Below are positions 42,848 through 53,000 of a stretch of DNA of 64,000 nt, piece after piece. Within the stretch, counting starts at the first letter, position 1; every line of letters begins with the position of its first letter. A program made the translations under genes and the position numbers. The notes beneath the pieces are model-generated. The model worked only from the letters and a program-made list of their open reading frames with translations, did no database searches and was not told the origin of the DNA. This DNA is from Pinibacter soli (lineage in GTDB: Bacteria; Bacteroidota; Bacteroidia; Chitinophagales; Chitinophagaceae), in assembly GCF_029961145.1 (NCBI RefSeq), contig NZ_JASBRG010000001.1, positions 248,001 through 312,000 on the forward strand, in the 5' to 3' direction.

Positions 42848-45577
42848 CTACATCAACTTTATTTCATGATCACCTGATCCTAATTTTACTTTGATCGTTC
42901 CATTTTGTTTATCCACCGTTACATTGGATGTGTTCGTTGTTAAGACAACATCATCCACCAATATTTTTTTATTGCCTGGCAAAACGACATCTCCTGTTGT
43001 GTTTGCAGGAATCGAAATATTGTACGTGATGACATCTTTCGATCTTGTCCAACCTGCCTTCACATCGCCATACATCGTTTGATGTGAGGCTTTTGCCCAT
43101 GTAAGCTCCGGCGCAAAATATGGCCGGAACAAAATGCGCTTGAAGCCCGCTGCGTCTTTATCGGTATTGATTCCTGCAAGATTTTTATAGAACCATGCAC
43201 TTACATCGCCAAACATGATGTGATTGTGCGACTCGGTGCCGTTCCATTGTTCCCACAAAGTTGTAGCACCTTGTTCTATCCAATTGCCCCAGCTTGGAAA
43301 CGTACGCTGGTTCACAATTTTGTAAGCAACATCACTACGACCATTGTCTGACAATGCATTCAATAAATATTTCGTGCCCAGCATGCCGCAATCAAGATGG
43401 TTATCGTTTTTCTTTATGCTGTCTGCCAATGCTGTAAGTGTGGCGTTCAAATTATTTCCGCAAAGTCCCTGGTAAATTGCACAGGACAAGGCTGTTTGAC
43501 TGCCTTCTCCATAAACGCCTTTGTTGTGGTAATAGCGTTTGTTGAATGCTTCGTTTATTGAGTTGGCAAGAGTTGCGTATTTTTTTGCATCCTCACTGTA
43601 ACCAAATATTGTCGCCATTTTCGATAACAACATTGCATCGACATAATAGTACGCCGTAGATGTAATGTCTGCAGGTGTTTTTGTTTTTGCAGGCGCCCAA
43701 TCTCCCAATCCAATGCTCACAATATTATTCTCTGCTCTGGTGCCGAGATAGTCCACATATCTTTTAATGTGCGGATACATTTGCTGTAGTATCGTTTCGT
43801 CGCCACTGTATTCATACATGTACCATGGAATAAGCACCATCGCGTTATCCCATGCAGGGCCATTTCCCCAGAAATAACCCCAGCCCGCAGTTGGTACGAT
43901 GGCTGCCAATTCGCCTGTAGACTTTTGTTCATCAGCTATATCGCTGAGCCATTTAGTATAAGCATTTTGCGACCTGAAATTGTAAAGACCGGTTTCCGCA
44001 GCTAAGTGCGCATCGCCCGTCCAGCCGTTCTTTTCACGTTGCGGACAATCCGTTGGATAACCCATGAAATTGCTTTGGTATGAATTGAGTGTTGCTTGCT
44101 GAATATTGTTAAACAGCGTATTGGAACATTCAAAACTACCTGCACTTTCCATCGCCGTGTGTACTTTGATACCTGTTAGCACTTGCTCATCAGGAGCTTG
44201 TGGCAGGCCGCTCACTTCCACATACTGAAAGCCGTGATACATAAATGATGGATGCCAGATTTCGGTTCCATTTCCTTTGCAGATATACTTATCTGTCTGC
44301 ACCATTTTCCCTGCAACGTGTTGCGCAATATCCGCCTGATCTACTCTGCCGTTGGCATCGAGACGTTCAGCATATTTTAATGTGACTGTTGTTCCCGCAG
44401 GCGCCTTTAATTTCAACTCCGCAAAACCGGCGATATTTTTTCCAAGATCAAATACATAAATGCCCGGTAACGGTTGTGTTATTTTTTGGGGAACGAATCT
44501 TTCGGTTGCAGTTACAGGCTGTATCATTTGCGCTTTCAGCTTTCCTGCCGGACCGCTTACGATCAATGGTGCCAACCAGTTTGCATCATTGAAACCTGTT
44601 TTGTTCCAGCCTGTTGTTTCTTTAGTGGCATCGTAGAATTCACCTTGTCTTATGCTGTTGAAAACGATAGGACCTGGCGCAGTTTTCCATGATTCATCTG
44701 TGACAATAATTGTTCTGCTGCCATCTTCAAATATCATTTCTATTTGTGCCAGCACGCAAGGTGCACTCCTCCATTGGGCGTGATCATAACCCCAAACATC
44801 TTTGGTAAACATGTTGTACCAACCATTTCCTAATGTTACGCCAACAACGTTTTCGCCTGTATTCAATTTATCAGTGACATCATAAACTGAATACAATACT
44901 GTTTTATCATATCGTGTAAATGCAGGATCAAGTAAACGTTCGCCAATCTTTTGGCCATTTATACATGGTACGTTATAACCGATCCCGGAAATATAAAGTC
45001 TTGCCTGCTTTACTTTTTTGGCGACCGAGAAAGTCTTTCTGAACTGCGGCGCAGCATCACCCGCTTCAGGCTTATCTTCTTTAATGTACGATTTTCTTTG
45101 TGCAACGAATGAGGCCCAGTCATACACTTTAGGTGCTGACAACCATTTTCCCTGCCAGTCATCTTTCTTCATCAATGCCATTTCCCAACTGGCAACATCG
45201 CTATATTCAGAAGCTTTATCGTTCGTGTTCCAAACACGAACTTTCCAGTAATAACGCTGTCTTGAATTAAGTTGATGATCTTTAAAAGGAACAAGCACAG
45301 AACGATCTGACTTTATTTTTCCACTGTTCCAGACATCTGCACTTTGCTCTGTCAATTTCCCCGGTGAAGAAGCAATCAAAATCTGGTAAGCAGATTGCAA
45401 ATAATCCTTTTCTTTACTTTCGATGATCCATGACAATCGCGGTGTTTCCACATCGATACCAACAGGGTTTGAAAGATATTCGGTTGTCAATTTTGTAACT
45501 GCTACCTGCGCACATGAAGTAGTCCGCGATGCAGCGATAAGAAACCACAGTGATAAAAATATAAGTCGCTTTTTCAT
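42848..45577 (-). CDS. GH78 alpha-L-rhamnosidase
   Basis: A 909-residue exported enzyme (signal 'MKKRLIFLSLWFLIAASRTTSCA', possibly a lipoprotein with Cys22). It has the layout of GH78: two or three N-terminal beta-sandwich domains (including 'NGKIKSDRSVLVPFKDHQLNSRQRYYWKVRVWN'), an (alpha/alpha)6 barrel and a C-terminal beta-sandwich. The catalytic motif is Asp510, Glu515 and Asp522 in 'DCPQREKNGWTGD', matching the residues known from bacterial GH78 structures; Glu in 'TTLWEQW' is the fourth. It removes terminal alpha-L-rhamnose. The ATG overlaps the stop codon of the preceding gene in a TGATG arrangement, so the two are translationally coupled. Rhamnose uptake could then use the FucP-like carrier at 33831-35156. 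Confidence 0.95.
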   Translation of the reverse strand: MKKRLIFLSLWFLIAASRTTSCAQVAVTKLTTEYLSNPVGIDVETPRLSWIIESKEKDYLQSAYQILIASSPGKLTEQSADVWNSGKIKSDRSVLVPFKDHQLNSRQRYYWKVRVWNTNDKASEYSDVASWEMALMKKDDWQGKWLSAPKVYDWASFVAQRKSYIKEDKPEAGDAAPQFRKTFSVAKKVKQARLYISGIGYNVPCINGQKIGERLLDPAFTRYDKTVLYSVYDVTDKLNTGENVVGVTLGNGWYNMFTKDVWGYDHAQWRSAPCVLAQIEMIFEDGSRTIIVTDESWKTAPGPIVFNSIRQGEFYDATKETTGWNKTGFNDANWLAPLIVSGPAGKLKAQMIQPVTATERFVPQKITQPLPGIYVFDLGKNIAGFAELKLKAPAGTTVTLKYAERLDANGRVDQADIAQHVAGKMVQTDKYICKGNGTEIWHPSFMYHGFQYVEVSGLPQAPDEQVLTGIKVHTAMESAGSFECSNTLFNNIQQATLNSYQSNFMGYPTDCPQREKNGWTGDAHLAAETGLYNFRSQNAYTKWLSDIADEQKSTGELAAIVPTAGWGYFWGNGPAWDNAMVLIPWYMYEYSGDETILQQMYPHIKRYVDYLGTRAENNIVSIGLGDWAPAKTKTPADITSTAYYYVDAMLLSKMATIFGYSEDAKKYATLANSINEAFNKRYYHNKGVYGEGSQTALSCAIYQGLCGNNLNATLTALADSIKKNDNHLDCGMLGTKYLLNALSDNGRSDVAYKIVNQRTFPSWGNWIEQGATTLWEQWNGTESHNHIMFGDVSAWFYKNLAGINTDKDAAGFKRILFRPYFAPELTWAKASHQTMYGDVKAGWTRSKDVITYNISIPANTTGDVVLPGNKKILVDDVVLTTNTSNVTVDKQNGTIKVKLGSGDHEIKLM

Positions 45578-47760
45578 CAGTCGTTTGTCTGTTTTTTGAT
45601 CGAAGCCATCGAATTATTTTTCGGAGTTACTTTCAGCAATCTTGTAACGCCTGTTGGAGTTCCTTCCACAGCCATGATGGTGAATTTGGTTTGTCCATTT
45701 TCGTTTGTAAAAGCAACAGGGCGCCCCCACTCCACGTCCATGACTTCTCCGGGTTCAAAGCCAAGTCCAGAAAGGGTTAGGTCGCTGACAGGATTAGATG
45801 ATTCGTGATTGATAACAAATACATAAGCCGCCTTATCACTTGCCCGTACTGTTACTTCCATATCAGGATTGGATGAATACGCATGAGAAGAAATCTTAGT
45901 GTCTGCAAAAATATTGTGTATCAAATCATACAATTGATTGCGTGAAGCAGTATCTTCTTTTAAATAAGTTTGGAAATAAGTGTCCTGCAAACAAAATCCC
46001 AACAAGTATGTTTTTCCTTTGCCTGTTTGTTTTTGTATGAGCAAAGGCTCACCTGAGTTCATTTTGGCAACAATGTTTCCTTCTGCATTCTGGCAATTTC
46101 TTGGCGACACAATGTTGAGGTCATATTGTTTTCCGAATGCATTACCTGCTGCTTTATCAAATACTTTTTCCGGCATAGGCGGTGGCGTTTTTAAACCATG
46201 CGCCCACTGTGCAGGCAGCATTGAGAAAGGGTTCCATTGCCCTTTTTGCAAAGCTCTGTCTGTGGATGCACTATTTACCCCAAATAATTTTTTCATTGAT
46301 TGCAGCGGTTGCAAAGTAGCATCCTGTTGCGGCACACAATCTGCAATTACGATGCCTCCGTTCTCAACGAAGCGTTCAATGTTAGCGGCAACCTGAGCAG
46401 GCAGAACTTTTACATCTGCCAGTACGAGAATATCGTAACCATTCATTTTTTCATCTGTCACTTGTTCTTCATGTATGATGTCCATTTCACCAAAGGCACG
46501 CTGGCAAAGCTCAAACGTAAGTCCCACGTTGAAATACTCTTCGTTCAATTGCACATACTGACTTCTTGGGAAAAGAAAGCACGCACGTGATCTTAATTTA
46601 GGCGCAGTTAATATTTCGCCACCTACTTTTTGTATGGCACGCATGCCTTTTCCAAGATCGTCCCAATGGCGTGCATCTTGTGGAATGTTGATGCCCGTGA
46701 TGATGAAGTTGGCGCCATTTGCAATAGCGGTATAAGCTAGTTCACGTTCGCCCCAATATTGCTTTTCCATTTCAGCGTTCATGTACCGACGGAACCAACC
46801 TTCGTTGTAAGTGCCTAACCAAAATCCAAGTTCTTTCTTGTAGGTTGTAGTAAGGTTGCGCATTTGCGCCATGGTGTAATGCATTTGGCTGATACGAGGG
46901 TTGGGCAATTTGCCATATTCACCATATCGATAATCGAACATGGTGTAAGGATAAATGTCGTAGAGGAACATGTCCGCATATTCTCCACCCCAGTGAAAGA
47001 TATCGTCAATGCCATATCTTGAATCTGACTCCACACCACCACCCATTGTGTTATGACTGTCGTGTGTCATTACGATCTTTGGTCGTGCATCGAATGCTTT
47101 TACTTCTTTGTAAATATTTTTCCATGCCACCACAAAAGTGCTTGACTGGAAGTTGACAAAATCAAGATGTTTCTTCGGATCTTTTTTTGCTTCCGCATAA
47201 CTTGCCGGCATTACATAGCCGTATTGTTTTTTGAATGCATCGGCAGTTTCTTTGCGATAGTCAAATGCAGTAGTGTCAGCATGGAAAGGCTCATCCATAA
47301 AAGGAAACATCGTGTTGGGGTTTGACAACTTTTTAATGCTGCCAAGCACGGGATCTATCTGTTTCCTAACTGCATTCATGTACTCAGGAGAATACACGCT
47401 GAAAGGAGGAGGATCATTGCGTTTAAAGAGTTGGACCCCGTTGGAGGTCCAATCTACTTTCATACCAATTTTTTGAGCATAGTTCAGCACCTGCTCATTT
47501 GCTCCACCTTTAGAAAATTCACCGGAAGCAATATGAGTAAAACCATGCGCAACGATGTTGTGCATGGTTTCTTTCATCAACTCATCGGAGAGCGGAAGTG
47601 GCTCATCCCGCCAGCCTTTACCGGAGGGCACAGGGGTGAACTGTACCGCAGCCGGAAAAGTCTTGGTTCTTATTGTATCCGTAGGGTTCGGTTGTTGCGC
47701 GAAATTTTTGGCTCCTGCCAGCAGCAACATTAAAAGTATATAGCTATGGTTCTTCTTCAC
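45577..47760 (-). CDS. Exported (beta/alpha)8 glycosidase-like protein, paralogue of 39080-41224
   Basis: A 727-residue exported protein with a signal peptide (MKKNHSYILLMLLLAGAKNFAQ). Its motifs match the 714-residue paralogue: Asp156-Glu157 in 'FPFMDEPFHAD', 'MTHDSHNTMGGG', 'YDIYPYTMFDYRYGE', and Glu320 in 'GTYNEGW'. A flavodoxin-like GH42M-type middle domain ('DILVLADVKVLPAQVAANIERFVENGGIVIADCVPQ') and a beta-rich C-terminus follow. By clan GH-A logic the two glutamates would be acid/base and nucleophile. The family is not one I can name. It is the gene just before GH78, with stop and start overlapping, so equal translation with the rhamnosidase is expected. Confidence 0.7.
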   Translation of the reverse strand: MKKNHSYILLMLLLAGAKNFAQQPNPTDTIRTKTFPAAVQFTPVPSGKGWRDEPLPLSDELMKETMHNIVAHGFTHIASGEFSKGGANEQVLNYAQKIGMKVDWTSNGVQLFKRNDPPPFSVYSPEYMNAVRKQIDPVLGSIKKLSNPNTMFPFMDEPFHADTTAFDYRKETADAFKKQYGYVMPASYAEAKKDPKKHLDFVNFQSSTFVVAWKNIYKEVKAFDARPKIVMTHDSHNTMGGGVESDSRYGIDDIFHWGGEYADMFLYDIYPYTMFDYRYGEYGKLPNPRISQMHYTMAQMRNLTTTYKKELGFWLGTYNEGWFRRYMNAEMEKQYWGERELAYTAIANGANFIITGINIPQDARHWDDLGKGMRAIQKVGGEILTAPKLRSRACFLFPRSQYVQLNEEYFNVGLTFELCQRAFGEMDIIHEEQVTDEKMNGYDILVLADVKVLPAQVAANIERFVENGGIVIADCVPQQDATLQPLQSMKKLFGVNSASTDRALQKGQWNPFSMLPAQWAHGLKTPPPMPEKVFDKAAGNAFGKQYDLNIVSPRNCQNAEGNIVAKMNSGEPLLIQKQTGKGKTYLLGFCLQDTYFQTYLKEDTASRNQLYDLIHNIFADTKISSHAYSSNPDMEVTVRASDKAAYVFVINHESSNPVSDLTLSGLGFEPGEVMDVEWGRPVAFTNENGQTKFTIMAVEGTPTGVTRLLKVTPKNNSMASIKKQTND

Positions 47761-47793
47761 TGTTGATTTGGTTTTAAGTTTAACTCCTAATTC

Positions 47794-48156
47794 CTATTTC
47801 ACCCATCTTGCATACAAAATCACATCAAGGTATATCGGCTTGTTAGCGATATCATATGCAGGAAATTTTGGCGCCGCAGTGTTTTTTGTGGGATCGGGAT
47901 TGGCATCCGCAGAGTTTGTAAACCAACCGGCAAATGTGTAACCGGTGCGAACCGGTACCGGTGCGTTCTGAACAAGCAACCCTGCAGTGGCAGCAACATT
48001 TACCGTATCTCCTGCCGCATTGGTTTGGTTAAGAATAAATGTAACGTTGCAGGTTTTATCTACCTCTTCGCTATTCTTTTTACACGCATTGATCAATCCA
48101 AAACAACCGATGAATGCAATGGATAGAAGTGTCAGTTTTATTGTTGATGTCTTCAT
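47794..48156 (-). CDS. Small lipoprotein with InlB B-repeat-like domain
   Basis: A 120-residue lipoprotein. The signal ends in the lipobox 'LINAC' (Cys25) and is followed by KKNSEE, with little room for other sorting. Residues 35-118 form a single InlB B-repeat/Flg-type beta-grasp module ('CNVTFILNQ', 'GYTFAGWFTNSADANPDP', 'ILYARWVK'). It lies directly after SusD, in the place where SusE/SusF-type surface glycan-binding lipoproteins usually occur, and by position may bind glycan at the cell surface. Such modules are protein- or carbohydrate-binding, but function here is inferred from context only. Spacing to SusD is 33 bases, within one operon. Confidence 0.8.
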   Translation of the reverse strand: MKTSTIKLTLLSIAFIGCFGLINACKKNSEEVDKTCNVTFILNQTNAAGDTVNVAATAGLLVQNAPVPVRTGYTFAGWFTNSADANPDPTKNTAAPKFPAYDIANKPIYLDVILYARWVK

Positions 48157-48189
48157 TGTCTTTACTTAAAAAGTTATTGAATGAAAAGC

Positions 48190-49998
48190 TTACCATCCTG
48201 GATTTTGCGTAAGCGCAGAACCATTCCTTTGGTAGAAATCTACCTGATAAGTAGGCACGCAATCAAAGTAATTTCGGTCAAGCACATTACCATTGGCTGC
48301 GTTGCGCAATGTTTGCGATACTTTTAAATAACCGCTGCCGGTTGTAACGTTCGCTGCTGATGTAACATTGCCATTGATGTCTGCAAGGATAAGTCCTTTG
48401 GTTGTTGCATTTTTTGTTACCCATGCACCAAGGTTCTTTTTAGGATACAGTTCTGTATTTGCGTAGTCCAGTTTTCTCCAGCGTTTCAGATCGCGCAGAC
48501 GGAAACCTTCATACAGCAATTCCAGTCTTCTTTCGCGACGGATCTCCCAGATCAATGAAGGCACTGTTGGATCTCTGTCTGCATCTTCATATACCGTTGT
48601 GCCTACTGCAGGCAAGCCGCCAATGATTTTCATATCCGGAAGTCTTGATGCAGTTGCATAACCCGTTCTTTTTCTCAATGCGTTGATGGTTATGTCAAGG
48701 TCATTTTGCAAAACTGTGTATTGCCCCATGTCAGCAAGCTCCGCGGCTGCTTCTATGTAGTTTAACATCACCTCTCCAAGACGAATAATCGGCGCATCTG
48801 TTATATTGAAACTTTGTACTGAAGTTGCATCGTTTTGTGTAGGTTCATCCAAAAACTTCCAGCATTTATATCCTGTAGTTGAATAACCGGTTTCAATGTA
48901 TTGAAGATAGTATCTGTCTGTGCGGAAAGTGTTTGCCAAACGAAGATCTCTGTTTGCCAATTGTGATGTAACGCTTTGATCGCCCTGGTACTGCGGGTTT
49001 ACACCGTTCGTTGTTTTTATCGGCATCCCATTCGTACACAGATAAGCATCTATTACATCTTTAGGTGCAGCGTAGCCTTGTATAGTGTTGGCGTTGTTGC
49101 CTGATTCGATCGCGTGTGTAACTTCACCGGTGTTATATCTGCGATAGAGGATCATTTCTTTGCTAACAGTTGCCGTAGCACTGATGTCGATGGTGCTGCA
49201 AAGTTTTTGATAGTTATCTGCCACAGAGAATCGACCAGAATTGATCACTCTTGCTGCTGCATCTTTCGCGGCTTGCAGGTAACCTGCTGCTTTGTTTTTG
49301 TCAGCAGCAGTCTTTGCAGGATCGTATTTAAGTTTAGTGCCGACATACAATAACAGTCTCGACATGAATGCATTAACTACATCTTTTGTAATTACCAACC
49401 CATTAGGACCGGTAAGCGGATCAGTGAGTTTTACATTTTGCGAAGCATAGTTCAAATCTGCCAATACACTATCCATCACAACTGTAGCCGGATCACGAGG
49501 TTTGAAAAGCAACGGATCATTATCGGTGAGTGGTTTGTTGTAAAAAGGTACGTCACCAAAATCGAACACGAAGCTTGCATAATCAAACCCTCTGAAAAAG
49601 CGTGCAATTCCGTTCCAGTGTTTGTATGTAGCGGTGTCGCTAAATTTCATTTTCGACACGTTCTCAATAAAAATATTATCCTTTCTTATTTTACTAAAGT
49701 AAGTGTCCCAGCTACCTCCGTTGACAGTTGGCTGTGCAGCAAAACCTGAGAGATTGATGTTGGTATAATCATCGTTCAATGTTTCGCGAACAGAATACGA
49801 ACCACCCAGATCGTTCACACCAAAGCCGGAAAATCTGTCCGGATAATAACCCTGTGCAAACGCTCTCACACTTGATTCAGAAGTCCAGAAGTCTTCGTTG
49901 GTAAAAGATGCGAGGGGCTCCTGTACAAGGAAATCTTTTTTACATCCCGTGATGGCCATTGAACCGGCCAGTATGTATAGTAAGAATTTATTTTTCAT
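48190..49998 (-). CDS. susD: SusD/RagB-family outer-membrane glycan-binding lipoprotein
   Basis: A 602-residue lipoprotein. The signal (MKNKFLLYILAGSMAITGC) gives a Cys19 anchor. It is followed by 'FLVQEPLASFTNEDFWTSESSVRAFAQGYY', the family N-terminus, helical TPR-like bundles, and the C-terminal 'LIWEIRRERRLELLYEGFRLRDLKRWRKLD' SusD-like motif. SusD caps the SusC channel and binds the substrate glycan on the outside of the cell. The gene follows susC by 19 bases, the usual paired order. Which glycan it binds cannot be read from sequence. The neighbouring GH78 and sulfatase point to a rhamnose-containing, possibly sulfated substrate. Confidence 0.97.
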   Translation of the reverse strand: MKNKFLLYILAGSMAITGCKKDFLVQEPLASFTNEDFWTSESSVRAFAQGYYPDRFSGFGVNDLGGSYSVRETLNDDYTNINLSGFAAQPTVNGGSWDTYFSKIRKDNIFIENVSKMKFSDTATYKHWNGIARFFRGFDYASFVFDFGDVPFYNKPLTDNDPLLFKPRDPATVVMDSVLADLNYASQNVKLTDPLTGPNGLVITKDVVNAFMSRLLLYVGTKLKYDPAKTAADKNKAAGYLQAAKDAAARVINSGRFSVADNYQKLCSTIDISATATVSKEMILYRRYNTGEVTHAIESGNNANTIQGYAAPKDVIDAYLCTNGMPIKTTNGVNPQYQGDQSVTSQLANRDLRLANTFRTDRYYLQYIETGYSTTGYKCWKFLDEPTQNDATSVQSFNITDAPIIRLGEVMLNYIEAAAELADMGQYTVLQNDLDITINALRKRTGYATASRLPDMKIIGGLPAVGTTVYEDADRDPTVPSLIWEIRRERRLELLYEGFRLRDLKRWRKLDYANTELYPKKNLGAWVTKNATTKGLILADINGNVTSAANVTTGSGYLKVSQTLRNAANGNVLDRNYFDCVPTYQVDFYQRNGSALTQNPGW

Positions 49999-50017
49999 GA
50001 CAATGTTGAATTTTGGT

Positions 50018-53000
50018 TTATAGATCTACCTGCAGGCCGCAAGACCATGTTCTGAAATAAGGATATGTTCTTCCGAAACTTTTAGGATCAGTAAAGCCCT
50101 GCACAGAGTTTTGTTGAACTTCCGGATCGATGGACATTGTTACTTTATCGATGGTGAACAGGTTTTCACCGCTTGCAAACACGCGTGCCCTCGCGATGCC
50201 GATTTTTTGTGTCATTGTTCTTGGCAATGTGTAACCAACGGTAATGTTCTTCATGCGCATATATGCCATGTTTAGCAGATAGCGTGTTTGTGGTTGCCAG
50301 TTCGCATTGTGATTGTTTGCACCAGGATTGGAAGCTGCGGGATAGAAGGCGTTGAGATTATCTGGCGTCCAGTAGTCCATTTGATTTTGATACACTGCTT
50401 CTGCAATGGTGAAGGCGGGAATGAAAAGAGAACCGGTTCCCCAATAATCTCTTTTACCTACACCCTGAAAATATGCGCTGACATCAAAGCCCGCATAGTT
50501 GAGTCCTAGTCTCAATCCATATAAATAACGCGGAGTTGTGTTGCCGATCACATGCATATCACCATGATTGAGGTTTGTTCCTTTACCAAAGTCTACCGCG
50601 CCACTGCCATCTGCGTCCACATACTTTACATCGCCGGGACCAAAGTGAAATGCAGAGCTTGTATTTAATGCATCCTGGTTGGGTGTTTTTGCGTCGTAGT
50701 TCCATGTTGGATTGGCCTGGCCGTTGTTGCCGTTGAAATCAGAGGTCTTAAACAACCTGTCTGTTGTATAGCCCCAGATCTCCCCCATTGTTTTGCCCTG
50801 GTAGTTAGGCACATCGTTACCACCCGGCATGATGTTCACTTCTGTGTTGGCAAACTTTGTGATCGTGCTCGTAGCATCTGAAATGTTGCCACCGATGCTT
50901 ATGCCAAGACCATTATTAAATATTTTGTCGTAAGAAATAGCAAGCTCCCATCCTTTTGTCACCATTTCACCGAAGTTGCGCTTAGAAGCCGCAGAACCCA
51001 GTGAAGACGGCACTTCCACACCTGTTGTCACCATTCCTTTTGTTGCGCGGCTGTACATATCGAAGTCAACAGACAACGCATCGTGGAAAAATTTCGCATT
51101 CAATCCAAGGTCCGTTGTTTGTACGGTTTCCCATGTCAGGGAAGTAGACACGTTATCATACACGTCCACTTTTGTTGGGTTTTGTCCCGCGCCGATCCAC
51201 CAGCCCGAAGGTGATGCATTCATGCTGCGCAGGTATGAGTTTGAACCGATGTCGTTGTTACCAACAGAACCCCAAGAACCTCGTACTTTGAAAAACGACA
51301 ATGGTGTTTTCTCTTTCACGCCCTGCATGAATTTTTCATTGGTAACAATGTAGCCCGCAGAGAATGAAGGGAACGTACCCCATTTTTGCGTTGGAGGAAA
51401 ATTGGATGCTCCATCTCTTCGGATGTTTGCTTCCAGCAAATATTTTCCTTTGTAAGAGTAGTTAAGACGACCGAAATAGCCGAGTGTTGACCAGTGTGTA
51501 GGATAACCGTTCACTGTTTGTGTACCCGTTGTAAGATTCAATGTAGGTTTGGATGCCAGCATCAAACCTGTTGCTGAGGAATATTGGAATTCGGAAAGAT
51601 AGTATTCAGCATCAACGCCGGCCATTGCTTTAAAGCTGTGGCCATTCATATCTTTTGTGTAAGTAGTGTATGCTTTGGCAACGTTTCTTTTTGTCCATAC
51701 TGCATTCTCTCTTACGTAGTCTTCTGCAGGGAAATAGTTCGTTACCACTTTTGTAAGCGTTGCATCTGTCCAACTATCGATACCGGATATTGGTGAAGTG
51801 GCGATGTTGGAATGAGCGTTTTCTATAGAGTAAGTATAGTCAACATCTGCAGTCCAACCTTTCATGAAGGTCAGTGTAGCACCGGTTTGCAAACGAGCCT
51901 GGTCAGTACTCAGCGAGTTCATGTGGGCCTGTTGCAATTCCGTGAGAATGTTTTTCATTGGCGTTCCGTTGAAGGTGCCATAAGGATATGTTTCAGGATA
52001 ACGATAAATATTGAACCAGTATTCATTCGCACCTGCTGTAGCATTAGCGAGCCTGAAGTTTGGATATTTCTTTTTAGAAGTAAACGCCATCAATGACGCC
52101 CGGGCGGTGAACCAGTTGTTTACTTTTGTTTCTACTCTTGCAGTACCATTGAAGCGTGTGAATCTGTCTGGCTCAGGAGTTACTTTCACCAACCCTTTCT
52201 GATCCATAATGCCTACGCTGGCATAATAAGTTGTTTTACCATCACCACCGGAAATAGAAAGGTTGTGTTTCATTTGCGGTGATGCGTTATTTAAAAATAC
52301 ATTGTCAGCGTCGAATGCACGATAGTAGTAAGTCTGACCCGCACGACGCTCAAAGTCGCGTCCTTCCACTAAGTCAGGACCGAGGTCCATGCCGCCGTAT
52401 AATTTTTTCCATTGTCTCATACGATCGATGCTAATATCATCATAGTATGCTCCAAGAATGTTGAAGCTAGCGGTGTTAGGAGCTGTTCTTCTGTAGGCTT
52501 GTAACATGAACTCCGCACCATCTGCGCCGTCAGCGATCTTTGGCGTGTTCATTGGAGATGACCATGCGAAGTTGTTTTCGTAAGAAATGCGCGGAACGCC
52601 TTTCTTTCCTTTTTTAGATGTAAGCAAGATAACGCCCCACGATGCACGTGATCCGTAAATAGAGGCTGCTGCTGCATCTTTAAGAACAGAGATCGACTCG
52701 ATGTCTGAAGGGTTTACCATCATCATGTTTGGAATGGGCACGTTGTCGAGCAGGATCAATGGAGTAGCGTCTGCATTCACAGAGCCGTTTATACCACGAA
52801 GGTGTATCTCCGGAGATTGTCCAAGATCGCCACTTGACGTTGTGATCATCAGGCCCGGGGAAGCGCCTTGCAAGCCACGGGCCAGATCAGGCACGGGCCG
52901 GGAGTCTAAAGTTTTTTGCAGATCAATGGTAGAAACAGCACCGGTGAGATCGGTCTTTTTCTGGCTACCATATCCCACTACCACCACCTGTTCGAGTGAA

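Noticed and set aside
36658-47760. Ulvan-type degradation locus
   Set aside because: Rhamnosidase plus sulfatase is suggestive, but there are no polysaccharide lyases and no GH88/GH105 unsaturated uronyl hydrolase; the substrate is left open.
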